Source of the DNA: Defluviitaleaceae bacterium
GTDB lineage: Bacteria; Bacillota; Clostridia; Lachnospirales; WQUN01
DNA length: 33,941 nt
Reading direction: 5' to 3'
NCBI GenBank assembly: GCA_009780185.1
Contig: WRAN01000010.1
Coordinates: 70,450 to 104,390, forward strand
Part shown: piece by piece, positions 30,481 to 33,941 of the stretch
How the letters are laid out: each line of letters starts with the position of its first letter
Numbering within the stretch: the first letter of the stretch is position 1
Notes under the pieces: generated by a model
The model's input: only the letters and a program-made list of their open reading frames with translations
Databases searched by the model: none
Told to the model about the DNA's origin: nothing
Program-made: the position numbers and the translations under genes

Positions 30481-31503
30481 TTATCGGAAGCGTGCTGCGG
30501 CTTTATCTAGCTTTGACAGCAGGTTGGATCTTTTGGTTTTGGTTACGTCTACGTATAATTTTCTTGCACGTATTTCTCCTGTTGCGGCTGTAGTGTATAT
30601 TTTTGCTTGTTCTTCATTGTTTGGGATCTCTCCTGTTATTGTGTTAATGAAATAATCGCGATTTTTCGGCCAGTCTTCATTGCTGCTGTAGATTGAATGT
30701 CTTAATTGGCCGTTTTTATAGTATAGGAGTAGGAATCCAGGCTCATTATATCCTCTGATAAATATACATAAACGTCTACCTGCAAAGGGTACTCGGTAGG
30801 AGAAGCGGCGATGTAAATATGCTAGGTTATTTAGGGTATCTTTAAGCTTTGCAGCCTTTTCGAAGTTTAAGTCATTGGCGGCTTGCTTCATTTCTTGTTC
30901 TAGGGCTGTTATGGCTTGTTTGTTTTTTCCTTGCATAAATGACGCGGCTTTTGTTAGATTTTCATTGTAGTTTGTGGGTTTTGGGGTTTGGCATGGGCCC
31001 ATGCATTGGCCTATATGGAGGTTAAGGCAGCCGCGGCCTGGGGTGCTTATGGCAAAAAAAACAACACCACATGTAGGGGTAGCCCAGGCACGATTTATGA
31101 TGGTCAGGGCTTCTTTGGCATCGTAAGGGGAGGAGAAGCTACCGTATCTTGTAACTTGAGGATCGGGCTTGTCGGATATGTATAGCCCCGGTGTTTCGTA
31201 ATTCCAGTTGATGCAGATATGGTGGGGGTGGAAATCTTTATTCATTTGGACATTAAAAGGTGGGCGGTAGGTTTTTATTAGGCTATGCTCTAGGTATAGG
31301 GCATCTATTTCTGTTGCGGCGGGGCGGTATTCAATTTTGGCTATTAGCTTGGATAGTTTTTGGACTTTGGGCGGGGTGTTTTTGTTGAAATATGATGCGA
31401 CACGGTTTTTTACGTTTTTGGATTTGCCTACGTATAAATAGTCTCCTGCGCTGTCTTTAAAGATGTAGCAGCCTGGGGAATGAGGCAGATGAGATATATC
31501 CAT
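30481..31503 (-). CDS. GIY-YIG nuclease, UvrC N-half / Cho-like
   Basis: The 340-residue protein matches the N-terminal half of UvrC. The GIY-YIG domain (about 8-95) has GCYIF..YLYVGKSKNVKNRVASYF, the catalytic Glu in LYLEHSLIK and an Asn in RPPFNVQM. A Cys cluster follows (CGVVFF, GRGCLNLHIGQCMGPC, about 145-170), then a UVR motif (ALEQEMKQAANDLNFEKAAKLKD, about 200-225) that binds UvrB. The C-terminal RNase H-like nuclease and helix-hairpin-helix of full UvrC (about 600 residues) are absent. The layout fits Cho, which makes the 3' incision in nucleotide excision repair. It starts at ATG 31503 with AAAGGAAG upstream and is divergent from the gene at 31563. Confidence 0.88.
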   Translation of the reverse strand: MDISHLPHSPGCYIFKDSAGDYLYVGKSKNVKNRVASYFNKNTPPKVQKLSKLIAKIEYRPAATEIDALYLEHSLIKTYRPPFNVQMNKDFHPHHICINWNYETPGLYISDKPDPQVTRYGSFSSPYDAKEALTIINRAWATPTCGVVFFAISTPGRGCLNLHIGQCMGPCQTPKPTNYNENLTKAASFMQGKNKQAITALEQEMKQAANDLNFEKAAKLKDTLNNLAYLHRRFSYRVPFAGRRLCIFIRGYNEPGFLLLYYKNGQLRHSIYSSNEDWPKNRDYFINTITGEIPNNEEQAKIYTTAATGEIRARKLYVDVTKTKRSNLLSKLDKAAARFR

Positions 31504-31562
31504 GTTTTATTCTTCCTTTGCAGATGCTATACTTATATTGATTATATTACTTGGAGGACACT

Positions 31563-33515
31563 ATGCCTAGGAAGAAAGCAAAATTAGTAAATAATAATGA
31601 TGTTGTCCCGCTTAGTGATTGGATATATGGTTCACTTTTGCTGTTGGTTGTAGCGATTATGCCCATAGTTGTACGTTTTGCAATAACCCCAACTCCTCCG
31701 GAGCTTCAAGCGCTTTATGGCATTGCTCATCGGCCGGATTTTTTTTCTTATTATAAGGGCTGGGTATTGGGGATATCGGCTAGTTTTATTTTGATTTTTT
31801 GTATTGTGGAATATTTTATGGATAGTATTGAATATATCAATTTTAAGGCATTGTTTAAATCTCCGGTTGTTATTGCTATAGCTGTGTTTTTGTTTATGGC
31901 CTTATTATCTACATTATTTACTGCGTACCGCTATACCTCTTGGAGGGGTGCGGCAGAGCGTGGTGAGGGTATGTGGATTTTAGTGGCTTATTTTATTGTG
32001 TTTTTTGCTGCTATGTTCTATGTAAAGAAAGCCAGACATGCTAAGGTTTTGATGTATGGATTGGCCTTTTCCTCTATTATTATGGGGCTTATTGGCCTTA
32101 GCCAGTTTCTTGAGCGGGATTTCTTTATGACGGCTTTTGGGCAGTGGTTCCTTCGTCTGGGTATGAATGAGGCAACAATTGAGCTGATGACAGAAGGTGG
32201 TGAAGGTGTTACCTCGCCTTTTGTGATTGCCTATGGGACATTGTATAACCCCAATACCTTTGGCAAGTATACGGCTATGGCTGCGCCGATTTTATTGGCT
32301 TGTGGGCTTAGCTTTGATGCGAAAGGCTTAAAAGGTATAGCGGTGCGTCTTGCGTTTCTTATGGGGGGCGGCCTTATGCTGGTTGGGGTGTTTGGCAGCC
32401 GGTCGCTTGGTGGATTTGTTGGTATTGCTGTGGCTATTGGGGTTGTTGCGGTTACAGTTGTATGTAGGTTTTTTTATCAGATACACACGCGTAAAAAGAG
32501 CCAGGACTCTTCCCCAAAAAGGAGTGATAAGCGTATTTGGGGCTATGCTCTTGGAGGCGTAGTTGTGGTTGGGCTTATTGCTGTGGTAATGTTTGTGCCT
32601 GTAGTCAATTACCGCTTTGAGACGGCTCTTTCTAGATTTGATGAGGCGCTTAGTAGAGAGCCTCGGCCTATTAATAATATTGAGTTTAACCAAGATAGAT
32701 TTACACTGATAACGAATGGGCAAGAGCGGTTTACTATGGTATTGATAGAAGGCGGCGAGAGGCCTGAAGGTAGTCTGCAGCCGATAGAAGAGATTCGGGT
32801 ATATGATGCTACTGGTCAGGTTGTTGCCCTCTCCGGTGTAACCCCTCATTCGGAACCCGGTGGGCCTGAGACTTATAGATTTGATGTGCCGGGTTATAGG
32901 AATATTAATATCATGCGCTTTCCTGATGCTATTATATACAGGGATATAATAATGATTGTAGATGGCGGGCGGATATACAGCATGGCCCTTAACGATGATA
33001 TTATTGATGTGCACGAACCTGTACCGGCAATAGGGTTTTATGGCCGGGAGGATTGGGGCTCTAATCGTGGATATATTTGGTCGCGTACATTTCCGCTATT
33101 GCCTTCTCGTGTGATTATCGGAAGCGGCCCGGATACTTTTACTCAGGTGTTTCCTCAAAATGAAGTAGTGGCTAAGATGTTTTTATTTGATAATCCTTAT
33201 ATTCCGGTTGATAAGGCACACAATGTGTTTCTTCAGGCCTGGGTTGGTACCGGTGGGATTTCAGCTTTGGCGCTTATGTTCTTGTTTGGATATTATCTTG
33301 TTATGAGCTTTATATCTGTTGTGCGGTCTGATAAGAGGGAAGGGATTTTTCTCTTTGGGTTACAGTTTGGGCTTATTAGCGGGATTTCAGCCTTTATCGT
33401 GGGGGCTATGTCTACTGATAGTACAATAGGCTCTAGCGGAGTGTTTTATTTGCTGCTGGGGCTTGGGTTTGGGGTTAATTATTTGGTTAAGCGGATGCAT
33501 AAAGAGGCTGTGTAA
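31563..33515 (+). CDS. O-antigen ligase/polymerase-like (Wzy_C family) membrane protein
   Basis: ATG 31563 is chosen because TTGGAGGA lies 7 bases upstream; it gives 650 residues. About 11 membrane segments lie in two blocks (about 20-330 and 555-645). Family features are the YNPNTFGKYTAMAAPILLA segment near residue 228 and, after a long extracytoplasmic loop, KAHNVFLQAWVGTGGISALALM (the conserved His and Gly region of Wzy_C). The large loop (about 345-545) carries an unusual beta-rich insert (around 370-480) not standard in ligases. Such proteins polymerise or transfer glycans at the outer face of the membrane; in Gram-positives they act in teichoic acid, capsule or wall-polymer assembly or protein glycosylation. 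Confidence 0.85.
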   Translation: MPRKKAKLVNNNDVVPLSDWIYGSLLLLVVAIMPIVVRFAITPTPPELQALYGIAHRPDFFSYYKGWVLGISASFILIFCIVEYFMDSIEYINFKALFKSPVVIAIAVFLFMALLSTLFTAYRYTSWRGAAERGEGMWILVAYFIVFFAAMFYVKKARHAKVLMYGLAFSSIIMGLIGLSQFLERDFFMTAFGQWFLRLGMNEATIELMTEGGEGVTSPFVIAYGTLYNPNTFGKYTAMAAPILLACGLSFDAKGLKGIAVRLAFLMGGGLMLVGVFGSRSLGGFVGIAVAIGVVAVTVVCRFFYQIHTRKKSQDSSPKRSDKRIWGYALGGVVVVGLIAVVMFVPVVNYRFETALSRFDEALSREPRPINNIEFNQDRFTLITNGQERFTMVLIEGGERPEGSLQPIEEIRVYDATGQVVALSGVTPHSEPGGPETYRFDVPGYRNINIMRFPDAIIYRDIIMIVDGGRIYSMALNDDIIDVHEPVPAIGFYGREDWGSNRGYIWSRTFPLLPSRVIIGSGPDTFTQVFPQNEVVAKMFLFDNPYIPVDKAHNVFLQAWVGTGGISALALMFLFGYYLVMSFISVVRSDKREGIFLFGLQFGLISGISAFIVGAMSTDSTIGSSGVFYLLLGLGFGVNYLVKRMHKEAV

Positions 33516-33516
33516 A

Positions 33517-33542
33517 AAAGGTTTGTCGGTATCATCAAAACT
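33517..33542. repeat. dispersed 26-bp repeat, copy after membrane ligase gene
   Basis: It begins one base after the stop codon at 33513-33515 and shares TTTGTCGGTATCATCAAAAC with the copy after glpK, in the same orientation relative to the gene. Confidence 0.75.
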
Positions 33543-33615
33543 GCTTTTGTCAAAAGTATCGGGACATATTGTGCTTTGCACGTCAGTAACAGCAGTCTTC
33601 ATTCAAAGTTTTAGG

Positions 33616-33644
33616 TTGCGTTTGTACACACGTTTGGATATACT
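33616..33644 (+). promoter_or_regulatory. promoter of antitoxin gene
   Basis: TTGCGT (33616-33621), 17 bases and TATACT (33639-33644) directly precede a GGAGGAGG ribosome binding site. No clear palindromic operator was seen. Confidence 0.55.
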
Positions 33645-33662
33645 TTGGAGGAGGTGAGAATA

Positions 33663-33941
33663 ATGACTAAGTCAGCAAATATTCATATACGCATTGACCC
33701 TGAAACTAAAACTCGAACAGAAGAACTGTTTTCGAGTTTTGGAATAACTACGTCTGATGCAATTATAATGTTCCTGCGCAAATCACTTATGGTTGGCGGG
33801 CTGCCTTTTGATGTGGTCCATCCCCGATATAATGCCGAAACTGAAGCGGCTGTTTTGGAAACAAAAAAAATATTGGCAGAGCAACTGCCTACAAAAATGT
33901 TCGCAAGCCTTGACGAGTTCTATGCCGACTTGGAGGCTGAA
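33663..33941 (+). CDS. RelB/DinJ-type antitoxin (3' end beyond window)
   Basis: The gene is open for 93 codons to the window edge. It starts MTKSANIHIRIDPETKTRTEE, the ribbon-helix-helix strand and first helix of RelB/DinJ antitoxins. It continues with ELFSSFGITTSDAIIMFLR (second helix) and GGLPFDV, all closely matching the family of about 90-100 residues. GGAGGAGGTG gives an optimal ribosome binding site at ATG 33663. Antitoxins of this type neutralise a RelE/YafQ mRNA interferase and repress their own operon; the toxin gene is expected immediately after the window. The stop codon is not seen. Confidence 0.9.
   Translation, partial: MTKSANIHIRIDPETKTRTEELFSSFGITTSDAIIMFLRKSLMVGGLPFDVVHPRYNAETEAAVLETKKILAEQLPTKMFASLDEFYADLEAE

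Noticed and set aside
32328..33014. 228-codon minus-strand frame inside the ligase gene
   Set aside because: Composition is rich in Asn, His, Tyr and Lys with no domain, and it lies fully inside a convincing membrane-protein gene.

Overview
The window reads as chromosomal DNA of a low-to-mid GC Gram-positive anaerobe, most likely a member of the Clostridia. This rests on strong AGGAGG-type ribosome binding sites, many U-tailed intrinsic terminators, a long (1044-residue) IleS, secreted proteins with copper-amine-oxidase-N (CuAO_N) domains, a Cwl-type amidase, OmpR-type two-component systems and tRNA genes without encoded CCA. I cannot place it to genus. No CRISPR array, rRNA or complete insertion sequence is visible.

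Layout. 1-600: the 3' end of a TPR protein and a decayed oligoendopeptidase F (M3 peptidase) remnant. 595-2497: an unrecognised protein (minus) and a TPR-containing family 2 glycosyltransferase (plus). 2492-7391 (minus): an apparent transcription unit of MFS transporter, membrane glycosyltransferase of the hyaluronan/chitin-synthase type, Gfo/Idh/MocA oxidoreductase and DUF4438 protein, with a terminator hairpin carrying the glycosyltransferase ribosome binding site. 7504-10638 (minus): ileS. 10739-15111 (plus): a response regulator, a likely small structured RNA, an ABC ATPase, two paralogous ABC-2 permeases and a histidine kinase, which looks like a peptide-antibiotic or membrane-stress detoxification module. 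15183-16670: glpK. 16851-17150: tRNA-Pro(GGG), tRNA-Val(TAC), tRNA-Met(CAT). 17306-20008: a 7TMR-DISM-type histidine kinase and its response regulator. 20110-21438: a permuted NlpC/P60 (YiiX-like) cysteine hydrolase and a small beta-rich protein. 21637-26582: a large glycine-rich beta-helix surface protein and an amidase that shares its CuAO_N module. 26608-31503 (minus): a membrane protein, the YifB/ComM AAA ATPase, a histidine kinase with no adjacent regulator, and a UvrC-N/Cho-like GIY-YIG nuclease. 31563-33515: an O-antigen-ligase-like membrane protein. 33663-end: a RelB/DinJ-type antitoxin cut by the window edge.

Two themes stand out: envelope and signalling functions (three histidine kinases, two response regulators, two glycosyltransferases, a polymer ligase, an amidase, a large surface protein), and small non-coding structure. 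The non-coding items are a short dispersed repeat that sits against stop codons at three loci, a compact sRNA candidate between response regulator and ABC operon, a 104-bp MITE-like inverted repeat upstream of the surface-protein gene, a second structured RNA candidate upstream of yifB, and two sets of 11-bp-period direct repeats of the kind bound by OmpR-family regulators.
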